Under the pieces are notes generated by a model. The model was not told the origin of the DNA and did no database searches. It saw only the letters and a list, made by a program, of their open reading frames with translations. 64,000 bases of DNA, from positions 46,302,124 to 46,366,123 of the forward strand of contig OY743169.1 of the NCBI GenBank assembly GCA_963555705.1, written 5' to 3'. Shown in pieces: positions 43,570 to 55,149 of the stretch; position 1 is the stretch's first letter, and the number at the start of each line of letters is the position of its first letter. Source of the DNA: Ligustrum vulgare (Eukaryota > Streptophyta > Magnoliopsida > Lamiales > Oleaceae). The position numbers and the translations under genes were made by a program.

Positions 43570-45310
43570 CACCATTTCAACTATATATTTATATATTTGA
43601 ACAACATTTTCATAACATCCTACAAATAATACACAACTGTCAAAAGTGGTAATAATACATAGGTTAATTAGCTTTAAAGAAACAGATGTTAAAAGAATCT
43701 GTATCGAGTAAAGACTGTTACTGATCTCTAGAGCAGTTTTGCCAATTAATTCTGGCCACTCCTTGTCCCATAAAAGAAGAAATTGTGTTCCATCACAAAC
43801 ATTGATCTTCACGGCAAGACAATTTCTCACAATGAAAACCTTCTGCCTGTGGAGTAATTGCAACTGATAAAACACCAAACCGCTGTCCTCCTTGATTCCC
43901 GAAATAGGTCCAATGGCCCACAAATACTCTTCCTTAAAAAAAAAAAAAAAAATTGTAATCAACAGTTCATCACAGGTAAAATTTACGTTGTACTTTTCAA
44001 GACAAGTAGCCTGTTAATTATTAGGATGTTTTCGAGTGTAACAATATCATGAACCTTGTTTTCTAACTCTTTAGTTATGGTTTGACATGAGAATGTAGAG
44101 GCTTGACTAATTTAATAGGAGTTCTCTAGCTCGTCTATAGGAAGGCTAAAAAACAAAGGTAGATAATAATATTAGATTATAGCTAGTATTCAACATGAGA
44201 TAAAATTAGATAAACGCATTAGTAGTTCATGGATAACCAATTCTTGAATTCCTCTATCTCCTTGATTGAAGCGTTGATCAGTAACTTTGTTGCATGAAAC
44301 GTGTTGGACACGCCCATATTACCTACATGAAGTCATTATGATAGTTACCATCCACGTACTACATATTTAATTGTTAGAGTTTAACAATTTTTTAGCCTTT
44401 GAATGAGTTTGAACGACATAATTAATCGCATTAAAACTATGAGTGGTTTTTTTCCGGAAAATTCAAGGTATTGTTGCATAATTACAGCGTTATCGTCCCA
44501 CAACGTGCATGGGATGCGAGTACTCCTGTGATAAAAGTAATTCCTTAATTGGACGGAAAAATACTACAGAAATTTGAAGTGGAATGAAATATGTGGTAAG
44601 TAAAAAATGTCATTGTTGATCCTCTAAATGTAACTCAAGTCGTGAAGAACCATTCTTTGTTGTATACAAATGTGGTTTTTCATTGTTATCACAAATGACA
44701 TGGCCAATCACATCTTTTAAAAAGAAAAAAAAAAAAAAATTCTTAAGATCTCGCTTAGATCTGTAAGTAAGTGCAAAATAAATAACCGAACAATGGTGTG
44801 TCGTCTAAATGAATAGAAGATTGGATATCTTGAAACAATCTGAATTAGTATATGTCGGATGAAAAAAAAAAAAAAAAGGCGATCTGTTATAGGCCCAACA
44901 TACGTTTTATTGCAAAAATTCAACCTAAAAAGCGTGGCTTTGTAGTAGGGTAGTTGCCCTTGTTGTCTCGAATGGTAACAATTTTTATGCAATACAGACT
45001 ACGTTCTATGATTATGGGATCAAATTTCTGAATTAGATCTCCTTTTGAGGTAACCTGAATCTTGTCACCCTAGGGAAATAAAAAAATGAAATCCGATAAA
45101 ACAAAATAATTGGTTGTCGACGTGGAAAACGTGTTCATGAAACTCTTTTTGGAAGCAACGTCTTTGTCGATGAAGACAAATTCAAGGCTTGCTTGAAACC
45201 TATTAGATTTTGTGATCATCCATTTCCTAGCACACCTGACCTTTAAATGCCAGTCGACACGCTTCTTACTAATGTCCTTGAGTAGTGTGAATGTGGCCAT
45301 TGTACTTGAA
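43570..45310 (-). pseudogene. Replication protein A 70-kDa-like gene remnant
   Basis: On minus, the ATG near 45301 begins MATFTLLKDISKKRVDWHLK, then RCARKWMI and FVFIDKD, like the N-terminal OB-fold (DUF223) of plant RPA1-like proteins. A later block near 45060-44900 (GDKIQVTSKGDLIQKFDP, NYPTTKPRF) continues it. A third, near 43960-43700, gives INVCDGTQFLLLWDKEWPEL, like the C-terminal OB-fold. Frames shift between blocks, either by introns or decay. RPA1-like proteins bind single-stranded DNA; Helitron-linked copies are common in plants. The 3' end abuts the copia element. Confidence 0.6.
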
Positions 45311-45839
45311 TACGTTAACAATATGAATGGATCTGAATTGAAAATTTAAGGATAAAAAACAATTATAGAAAATGATTTGAATGAGTATTGTTCAGATAGT
45401 AGAAACACATATATAGATGCGAGCAGTGCAAAAGTCACGAAATAAATGATGGTTTTTCTGTAAACATAATTAAAGTGAAATGGGAAGCATTTATTATTGA
45501 GATACGAAATTGAAGGGATTTATTCGGGATACATACAGTATTGGGGTCCAAAAAATTATCATTGCAAAGGTAAATGTGCAATAGAATTTAAAAAACAACA
45601 AAAAAAGGGGTAAATGTGAAGAAGAAAAAAGAGTACTGCTTTAGGTTGGAAACTACACGAGGATCCTCAAATCAGACGGATTTAATTAAGGCCCAGGAGG
45701 GTCCTTGGCCCACACTGACATTTGAGGAATTTTTGGATAGAAGATGGGCCGTCCACATCCCAAGCCCAGCTCCCCAACCTATTTTCCAGCCAGTCTGCCC
45801 TCATTTCTTTCTTCCAACCGAGAATTCTTCTCCAGTCTA

Positions 45840-46803
45840 CTCTCTATGACCAGTCGACCATGCTGACGCAGTCAAGCAGCCCCGCCCCCGCTCCGGCGCT
45901 CTCCCCTCCGTCGACGCCCAGCTTCAGCTAGATCCCAGCGCCGCACGGCCCGCACCCGCACGCACGTTGTGCCTGTGCTGTTGTAGTGCTGTGCGTCGTC
46001 CACTCATCCTTCCCTGCGTGGCTGCGCGCCTGCGCCGCTACCTCACGTCGACCGCCGTCGCCCGTCACTGACTCGCCACCAGCAGCAGTCAGTCGCCTCG
46101 CCAATCCATTCGCCAATCTGAGACTTGAGAGGCAGTCAGCAGAGGACTGAGGAGCTGGGAGCAGACTGCAGAGCAATTCCAATTTCCAATTGCTATTTGG
46201 TTTTGCTAATTGGCCGGCCGGTTCAGCGACTTGGTAAGTTTTAAATTTTAAATTTTTAATGAATTGATTATGACTCTATGAGATGTTGATTATTTCTTTT
46301 TCTTGACAGCAATTACATTTTTATACTTATATTCAGTATGCTTGTTAGTTGTTCAATTGTTTCATGTTTCATGTATCATGTTTTTCTTGTTAATTTGAAC
46401 TTTTAATGAATTGATTATGACTTTAACTTATGTATTGGGGTTAAAATTTTTGGTTTATTGCTTTGGAAGTTTGAATTGATTATTCATTATTGATGGATGT
46501 ATTGTCAATTTGTCATATTCCAGATTAATAGATTATGGAGAAATATTTAATAAAAAGACATCGTCAAAAAAATGTTGTTGAGGAGAGTTTAAATAGAGTT
46601 GAGAACAATGAGATTGACTCAAATAGAGTTTATAATTGATTATTGATGATGTATTGTCATATTTGCTTCGTCATTTCAATCATTTTGGTTCAAAAAAATT
46701 TCGGGGGCAGAGCCCCCGAACCCCCCGGGAGGGGACCTCCGCCTCCCCCTCACACCATTTGAAAATTTTGGCCCCCACTCACTCGAATCTCTAGCTCCGT
46801 CCC
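45840..46803 (+). mobile_element. hAT-type (TTF-type zinc-finger) element remnant
   Basis: A GC-rich, CpG-rich block (45860-46230) ends at a plausible splice donor TTGGTAAGT near 46231. After an AT-rich intron-like stretch a short frame MEKYLIKRHRQKNVVEES (from 46534) resembles the N-terminus of plant ZMYM/TTF-type hAT-like proteins. Then comes a jump to GGGGGCAGAGCCCCCGA and a terminal TCTAGCTCCGTCCCAG near 46788-46803, whose complement matches common hAT ends. The transposase body is missing and no left terminus was found. Confidence 0.4.
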
Positions 46804-48155
46804 AGTCAAATGCATAGCAGTTTTTATAGATAACTAGTATTTTTACCCGTGCGATACATCGAAATATGTTTGTGATAATGATTTCGATCAAAATTTATGA
46901 AAATATGTTAATTATACAATCATATTAAATAAAAATATAATACAATAACTATTGACATACAAAAATGAGGCTCATTTAAGAATTCTAAAGAATGGACCCA
47001 TACAAGCTCATGTGCAAGCCTAGAATTAGATTTATTTAGCGAAGGCCCAAAGTGGATTTATTAGGCGAAGGTTCAGAATTGCCCAAGCCTAGATGACAAC
47101 CAAGACCTAGGCAACTAAAATATGTCATTATCATTTAAGGTGATATTTATTAAACAATCAATGAGCAATCTCATCATATCCCACGATCCAAGAAATTCGG
47201 TTGCAAACGGTTGAATAATGGGAGTAATGATAGCAGTTGTGGTAGTTTTGACAAGTCATCAACTAGAAGAAAATGAGTAGTTACTGGGCGATAAACAAAT
47301 TTGAAATGAGATTGAACGAAAAATCACCAAGGAAGTATAAAAGAAAAAAAAAATGTAGAGACAAGATCCGATCAATCACAATCAAAACAGAGAATATGTA
47401 ATTTCATTTATTTTAAGTTTTTATTGTAACTTTCAATTACTTTGCAATTCAGTGTGCTTGTGCTCATTGGAGGCATTTCGTTTCATTGTAATTTTCATAA
47501 ATAAAACACCCCTTGTTGGGATTTTGTCTCAAATGTTGTTGTTCCTTACACATCATCTGAATCTTTTTTTTAATTGTTAGCGTTACTCCACTTTCCGTGT
47601 GAAACAATAACACTTTAATACAAAATATTATCGAATTCAAAACTTTTAAAAAGATAAAACTAATCAAAATAAGAAATACAACATGTACAAAACAAATAAA
47701 AATTAGGAAATTCCAATCTTTATAGGATTTTTCTTTTTCTAATTTTAAAATTGTTTTTCTCTTTTAAAAAAAATTATTTTATTTATTATTTATTTGTTTG
47801 TTGAATTGTCTTCTTCTAAATAAGTTATTTTTATCTTATGTTTTTTAATATGTTAAAATATTTTGAAATAAAATAAAATATAATAAATAAAATTAACAGC
47901 CATAAATCTATATTTGTTTTGCATTAATAATCTTGAAATTAATGAATATAATTATTATTATTTAATTTTATCTCCAAATGAGTAAATGTTGTTTTATTTA
48001 TAAAATAACTTTTTTTAAGAAATTTTTTTATCTTTGAATTAATTATTAATTTTTTAGTTACAATCGGTTCGACTCGGTTTGACCTTCTAACCCTTGACAT
48101 GTTGCCCTTTTCGATTCAAGCCAATTTCAATTTTTCTGAATACTAGGTATTATAT
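46804..48155. other. AT-rich non-coding stretch
   Basis: Begins with ACTAGTATTTTTACCCGTGCG near 46833, a sequence type seen at the edge of common dispersed plant repeats. No gene supported. Confidence 0.5.
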
Positions 48156-48900
48156 AACTTAAATGATATAATTTAAAATGAATGAGATATTGAGGAAAAA
48201 TAAAAAATACAAAATAAACTTTACATTTGATTTTTGGCACATTTTTACGGACAAAGTGTTTAAAGTTTTTTCTCACTTATTATCTTATATTAAATTTCTC
48301 ATTAAGATCTTCAATTTGACACATATGCTACATATTTCTTGAGTTCAAAAGAATAATAATTATTTCAAAAAAGTAGTTTATAGAAAATATTATATTATAG
48401 AACTTAAATGATATAATTTAAAATGTACGAGATATTGAGGAAAAATAAAAAATATAAAGTAAAAACTTTTACGTTTGATTTGAGAAACGATTTTACTGAC
48501 AATATATTTTCAGTTTGCTCTCACTTGTTATATTGTATTAAACCTCTCGTTGAGATCTTCGATTTGACATTCATATTACATATTTTTTCAACTTCAAAAT
48601 AATACATTAATATTTATCAAAAGAATAATAATTAATACAAATAATAGTTTTATCGATAGTATTATAGAACTTAAATGATATAATTTAAAATTAATGAGAT
48701 ATTGAGGAAAGGTAAAAAAATATAAAAAACTTTTGCATTTGATCTTTGAGACGATTTTACGGACAATATTTTTACAATTTGCTTTCACTTGTTAGCTTTT
48801 ATTAAACTTCTCGTTGAGATCTTTGATTTGACACTCATATTACATATTTTCAACTACAATAATTATCAAAAAAATAATAATTATTACAAAATAAAATAGT
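48156..48900. repeat. Diverged tandem repeat, about 250-270 bp x 3
   Basis: AACTTAAATGATATAATTT starts units at 48156, 48401 and 48668. Each unit later has GAGATATTGAGGAAA and TCTCRTTGAGATCTTYGATT-like text followed by TTTGACA. Divergence is moderate; non-coding. Confidence 0.8.
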
Positions 48901-49157
48901 TTATACATTGAAATAATTAAAATCTTGAGTCATTAACAACATATCACGAATTCTAATTTCATTAATGACATATGTACCATAATAATTACTGAAATTTTTA
49001 TTATGATTTATTTATTTATTTATTTATTTTTATTTATTTATTTATTTTTTTTTTTTTTGTTGTTGTTGTTGTTGCATAGATTTTCAACTTTAGAAAGTCA
49101 TTTTGGGCGAAAAACTGTACGGGTTTTTTAGGGTATGTGTGTGTGTGTGTGTGTGTG

Positions 49158-49205
<48 letters not shown>
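48901..49205. repeat. Cluster of microsatellites
   Basis: (TTTA)n about 49003-49048, (TTG)n to 49073, (TG)n 49136-49158, (AAT)n 49159-49205. The Tat-type LTR begins exactly at the end of the AAT run. Confidence 0.85.
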
Positions 49206-49849
49206 TGTTGACGTTAAAAATCGTCGTTGACACGTGACGATTTTTTATCAACTTAGATCCGTGTATAAGTATATTTGAACGGGTATTTATTGATAAAGAG
49301 ATAGAGGAAAAAAGTGTTGGGATTATTTTGACAGCATATTTGTTCCCAAATTTGGCATGCTTTACAATGACATAAACATTTCTATTTATAGAGATATATT
49401 TAGGGTTTACTGTAGATAAATGAATAAAATAAAGGGATTTTCACAATAATCAAGACAAATGACGTTGATAACTTGTTGTTTAAGTATAATTCATGTGATG
49501 GTGAACCCACTATTGCAACATTATCTGAAAATGTACATTGCAGGGGCCGTGTTGCAGGTAATTTCTCTGAATTGTGCCTCCCTAAGTGACCCACTTGCGT
49601 TGAGCAAGTTATTTCCTACCATCAATAAAGCTCTCTGAGGTTCAATATTTATCGGGGTGAATATTTTACCGACCTCAAGAATTCTTATCCCATTAGGTAA
49701 CAGTTGAGGTCGCAGATCAGAGAACGACGTAATATCAATGAAGCATTAGGGATCTGAGGTGGGCCAAGGCCAATTTATTTGAGGCCTATTTGGATGGGCT
49801 GAACCCAAATATTTCAAACTGGACCTTGATAAAATTTCCTATATCAACA
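49206..49849 (-). repeat. 3' LTR of Tat-type element (644 bp)
   Basis: Inverted terminal TGTTGA/TCAACA, followed on the inner side by the polypurine tract complement TTATCCCCCA (49851-49860). The flanking five bases, ATAAT, belong to the AAT microsatellite. The other LTR is not in the window. Confidence 0.65.
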
Positions 49850-49860
49850 ATTATCCCCCA

Positions 49861-50299
49861 AGGTCTGTGCTGATGAAATTTAGTACAGGCCTTATACCTT
49901 TTCGTCTCCTTTCAACAGCTGTCTTTGAATCAATTCTCCAATACGCCATTGATTTCTTCTAGGAAATAATTAACCATCAAATCATGCCTTTTTTTGGTTC
50001 CAAGGAAAAAGGAATGTTTAGCTCTTTATACTTATATGTTTTTTAATATTATATGTTAGATTTTATCTAATGGTTGGGAGTTTCTTGTGAGAAAAAGTTA
50101 AAAACCAAAAGATATTCACTTTTCCTCTTTTATTTTTCGACGATTATACGAATCCCTCTCCAATAGAAACTCCATTCTTTCCAGTGACAAGCAGCTTCAG
50201 TGCTTTTTCTTTCTTGTTTAGGTATAAAAACGTGAGCTCTTCTTCTCAGTTTCTTCTATTTTTCATTTGCTTAATCTTTGCTTGAAGAGATCTCGAAGC
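49861..50299. other. Spacer between Tat 3' LTR and antisense ORF
   Basis: No gene seen. It has AT-rich text and a TATA-like GGTATAAAAACG near 50220 on plus, which could serve the antisense ORF. Confidence 0.4.
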
Positions 50300-50490
50300 T
50301 TTTCTTTTCCAAATTTGAATAATTACGAGTGAAGAAGCAAAGACTAGTGTTGGCTTTAGTGTACCTCCCCAAGAAACCCTAAGGGCTGCTCTGCTGATAG
50401 CGGTGACTTCTTCTAGTGAAGAGGTCACTCTAGCCTTGCATGAGATTGGGGAGAATAGGCCACCAATTTTTTCGAAAGGGTTGAGGGCTA

Positions 50491-50543
<53 letters not shown>

Positions 50544-52334
50544 CCGTGGTGATGGAAAAGGCACTCAACTTGTGGAGGAAAAAATATAGAATCCTGAAGT
50601 GGGGAAATTGATGGTGCCCTTTTCAGGTGATAGATCTTGTGACCCTCCGGTAGGTCATGTAGCGGTAAATAAAGATATGTTAGATGTCGGGCTAAGACTT
50701 CCGTTCTCCCCGGTAGTAAGATAGTTTTTTAGTTCCTTGAGGATATCTCCTTTTTAGCTTACCCCTAATGGTTGGAGAATTTTAGTGGGGATGATAGTGC
50801 AATGGGATGAATTGGGATTTGGAGAGCTGAGTGTAGAGGAGTTCTATTCTATGTACGGGTTTAAGCATGATGGGAAGAACTCCGAATTCTATTATGCTAG
50901 TGCCCTCCCAAAGCAAGGATAAGCCTAATAAAAGGTCTTCTAGAATCCGTCAAGGATTTGAAGATCAATTGGTTTTGGGTGATTGGGGATTGAGAGTATG
51001 TTAAAGATGAACCAGCTCCTGAAGTGACCATTGACGGCAACTTCCGCACTTTGAGTAAGTGTTGTTCCTTTGATTTCCAATTTTTATCCACCGTTTTAAC
51101 TTTATTAACCTTTCTTGACGTACAGATTACGAGAGATTCAATCATACACCAGAGTCCATTCAACGGTCTAAAAAAGCTCGGGAATACGCGGACTGGTGGA
51201 GAGAGTGCAAAAATCTCATTATGGACGACAAACTGTATAAGGCAAAACTTCTTTTTGAGAAGCAGGAGTTCGTTCCAATCAGGAAAGAGAAAAGTAAGTA
51301 GTATGTAACTCCAATCTAAATTTCACACTTTACTTAACTTTCTTTTTTTCCTTTTATCAAGGATAAGAAAATAATTGATGAGGGATCTACCAGCTGCCCG
51401 AATTCAGGAAGGAAAAAATTTAGTCACTACCTCAGTGGGTGATCTGGTCATAATTGAGACCGCAACTGGCATGAAAAGAAAAATGTCGGAGATCAGCGAG
51501 GTCGGCCAAACGGACTACTGTTGAGGTGGAGGTGCAAGAGGAAGACCTGCCTCTAGGGGTGGCTATTGGTGAAGGGCAAAGGCTACCATCAGCAAAGTAG
51601 ACTCCTTCTAGTCCCCCGTATAATTCGCCATCCTCAAATCATGATGAAGAGGAGGACCCCTTCTTTGGATCTACAAAAGAGAGAGAACTGGAGTTTGTAG
51701 AAATGAAAGGATCCCGACCTAAGCCTCTGAGAAATTTTCACCAGAGCAAATCTCCTCAAATTGACCCCAACTATCCTATAGAGGTTCAACGGGTCTGTCG
51801 TCTTGCGGACAAGTCTTGGACTAAAAGGCAAAGGAAGTATATGGGGGAGGTGGAACCTGCTGATTTAGCCGCTACAGCCATGGTGAATTGCCATGGGCTG
51901 CCATACAGATGTATGGCACTGGATTGCACTTATGGAGGGTGGCAAAAAGGGAGAGGCAGCTTAGAGTGGAGATTGAATTGGAGCAGAAGTTTCATCATGA
52001 TGCTCAACAATTTACCGAGGACACTAAATCTGAAAAGGCCACCCTGGAGGAGAAGTTGAAGGAGGCAAAAGAAGCTAACTCCTACCTTGAAGGAGGGGTT
52101 AAAGGGATACTTAACTTGCTCCATGAAGAATGCGACAAGTCCAAGGGCTTAAATTCCCAGCTCAAGGAAGCTAACTCAAAGGCTGAGGCCATAGAGAAGA
52201 GCGTCAAAGCTGCCTCTGCCAAAGCTATGGTTGACTTCAAATCCTCGTCTGAGTTCGAAGCACTAGAGTCCAATATATACATTTTGGGCATCAAGACTGT
52301 GATTGGGGAGATTGAAGAAAAGTCTCCAAACTAT
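50300..52334 (+). pseudogene. Antisense extra ORF of Tat element, main part
   Basis: Plus strand, spliced-looking. A block at about 50610-50920 (GHVAVNKDMLDVGLRLPFSP, GWRILVGMIVQWDELGFG) resembles the 'putative gypsy-type transposon' (Transposase_28) domain of plant proteins. Introns are suggested at 51054-51126 (GTAAGT to TACAG) and from 51294 (GTAAGT). The exon at 51127-51293 reads DYERFNHTPESIQRS. The end, 51900-52334, is a Lys/Glu/Ala coiled coil. Stops in the first block and a (GA)23 run at 50495-50540 show decay. Cut at 52334 by the Tekay insertion; resumes at 62234. Confidence 0.6.
50495..50540. repeat. (GA)23 microsatellite inside the antisense ORF
   Basis: Pure GA run; in the reading frame it would give an Arg-Glu repeat. 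Confidence 0.9.
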
Positions 52335-55097
52335 TGTAACACCCCAAGTTTCAAAACCTAAAACCTAGGCATGTTAACTTCCATTCACATTAATTGCGGA
52401 ATTAAATCGTTTACACGACAAAAATGTTCTTTATCTATTATAAAATTTTAGCGAAATTTCGGCAGAGTCTCCTCTATAAATTGGACATAGCCAACCTGTA
52501 GAGGAGCATCAAAACCATTTATAAATACACATCACAACTCACTCCATCCCAAACATCATCCAAACCATTATAATAAGTCCTAAACTCCTCAACAATACAA
52601 TTCCAAGTAAATAAACTTTAGCAAATGAAATAAGAGGTAATTTAACCTCAATAATACATGAATTAAAGGATTAATAATTAGAAACTGAAATAAATTCTAA
52701 TTTAACTTTATTTTAAAAGAGTTGATGCGGGTATAGCCTGAGTCAGCTGCCGAGTGCTCTCCTCGGATCACCTAACTTTCATCACCTGAAATGTTGGGGA
52801 GGGATTGGGGTGAGCTAAAGCTCAGTAAGTAAACTGTATGCATGAATGCATGCTTATGACATGAATGCTTTTCAAAAATTCCATGTATGTATCCCCATTT
52901 ACTTTACTTTCCAGAACTTTCAAACTTTTCGAACTTTCACTTAACATTTCAAAACTTCACTTCATTCCATCGTGAGCTCACTTGATGTAACTTCTAGTCA
53001 ATCAGAATACAGTGGGCAATTACTTATTTGGAACCAGATTAACATGCGCATTTCCACCGCAAAGCGGTTTAACATTCACTTTCCCACCGCAAAGCGGTGT
53101 AACATTCACTTTCCCACCGCAAAACGGTGTAACATTACATTCGGGTACGCCGGTCCCCCGCGCCCCATTTCCCACTCGCATCTTTCATGACATAGAAGTA
53201 CACCCATTCTTTCAAAAACTTGGGATACATAATTTTTGACAAAAATTGCACTTTGACACATTCATTTCATTAAAACATTTGACTTTCCCATGTCGATGCC
53301 AATGCATGCTTGATGATGCAATGACATGTAACGTGCATGCTTGAACATTTCCTTAACTACACATAATTGCATATGGTAGACCAAAAGCATTAAAATTCCG
53401 TAATTAACACGAATGTCAATTAAGCACATTAATTCCACATTAACATTCAACTTTGATGAAAGTAGGGGGAAGTTTACTTACTTGACATCCTTAATATTTA
53501 CCGTTTTCTTGATTTGCAAGTGGAGGAGTCTCGACTGCCAGTGTCGTCAATGTACCAACAATCCTAGTTATATTCATTCATTAAATAAAATATACTTTTA
53601 TTAGCATTAACCCCCGAAATTGAAATTGACCAATTAAAATTCGAAATCATAACTGAGTGAAGATTTATAAAACATTCATATACCTTAATATTTCAAAAAT
53701 TACCATTATGCTTCAAATTAAACTAGCAGTACAATTTAAAAGACATAACTTACGGATTTAGAAACTTGAAACTTCACACACACACATTATCCAAAATTTG
53801 AAATCCACCACTGAGGTTAAAAATTCTATGTGACTCACAATTTGATTCAAACATGTCTAAATATATTTACTCAAATCTCAAACCAAATTTTAACTTTGGA
53901 ATTTACTTATTTATAAATCAACATATAAACTAAACAATTAACTAACACAATTGAATTTATATTTATACCCTTTCTAGCTCAAAAAATGAAACTAAACATT
54001 TTTCGACATTTGAAAACTAACTGTGAACGACTAGAAATTTCAGCAAAAATTCCAATGATCAGAATTTCATATATACATACTTTAAAATTTTCTGAAATTT
54101 ATTTACGTTTATTCCACGTACCCAAATTCTAAAATTCTCAAATAAACAAATTTAAACTTCAACAATCTCATTAAGTCCAAATCTGAAATTCCTTCGTATA
54201 ATGTGCCAGACCCATACTTGTATATTCGAAATCTGAAAAATCTGTTGTGGAAATTACATATCTATATATACATATATACATACACTAATTTATGTATCGC
54301 CCAAAATATGAGTTTAACAGAATAAATTTCGAAATTCCACTAGAACCCAAATCTGAAAAATCAGAAAGCTTCGTACCAATACATACCTTCAACATATATA
54401 TACACATATATACATATACATATACATATACATACATTTGTGTGTGGGTGAAAGTGTGTGTGCAAAACTGTGTGCGTGTGTGTTCGGGTTGAGTGTGTGC
54501 AGCGCGGAGGGAGGGAGGGAGAGTGCTACCGTGTTGGAGGCCGACGAGGTGGTGGCGGAATTAGCGGTGGTCGCCGTCGCCGTGAGGGGAGAGGAGAGTG
54601 AGTCGCGAGAGAGAGAGATCGAATGGAGAGAGAGAGCGTGTCTTGAGAGAGAGAGAGACCGAGAGGCGTAAGTGAGGGAGAGGTGGAATGAGGGTTTAGG
54701 TTTAATTTTAATCTTTTAAAATTTGCAAATTGGTCCCTCAAGTCTCATAAATTGGTAATTTAAGTCCATGACTCTCAAATAAAATTCCAAAGTGTCACCA
54801 AACTTTTTCCAACTTCAACATAATGCAATTTAGGCAACTTACTACTCAACTACAATAAAAATGGCAAGTAACAATTAAAATAAACAATTAGACATAAAAT
54901 TGCACGTAAAATAATTAAGTAACCAATTTATAAACTTTCGAATTGGTACATTGATCGAGACGGCGTCCAAGTCTTTCCACTGCAAAATAATTCCATTTAT
55001 AGACATTAAAAATTATCAATTTAAAATTTATAACAACATTAACATAAATATCATGTGGGATTTCAAGATTGCCCATAAAATGAAAAGCGGTCTTACA
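52335..55097 (-). repeat. 3' LTR of Tekay-type element (2763 bp)
   Basis: Unusually long LTR. Contains three 30-bp tandem units with hairpin ACCGCAAAGCGGT (53056, 53086, 53116; the third reads AAAACGGT), TATACA-type runs near 54390-54435 and a GC-rich (GA)n block at 54500-54670. Open frames in it are low-complexity and not credible genes. Confidence 0.92.
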
Positions 55098-55114
55098 ATT
55101 CCTTACCCCCTAAA
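55098..55114 (-). other. Polypurine tract of Tekay-type element
   Basis: ATTCCTTACCCCCTAAA on plus, i.e. a purine-rich tract on minus directly before the 3' LTR. Confidence 0.7.
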
Positions 55115-55149
55115 AGAAATTTCGTCCTCGAAATTAAAACTTACTAAAA

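Noticed and set aside
45616..45931. Short plus-strand ORFs in the GC-rich block
   Set aside because: Overlapping Pro/Ser-rich frames with no domain; more like a 5' untranslated exon.
54438..54741. Overlapping ORFs on both strands in the Tekay-type LTR (also 61563-61872)
   Set aside because: Low-complexity Val/Glu/Arg or Ser/Pro/Leu strings from GA-rich DNA.
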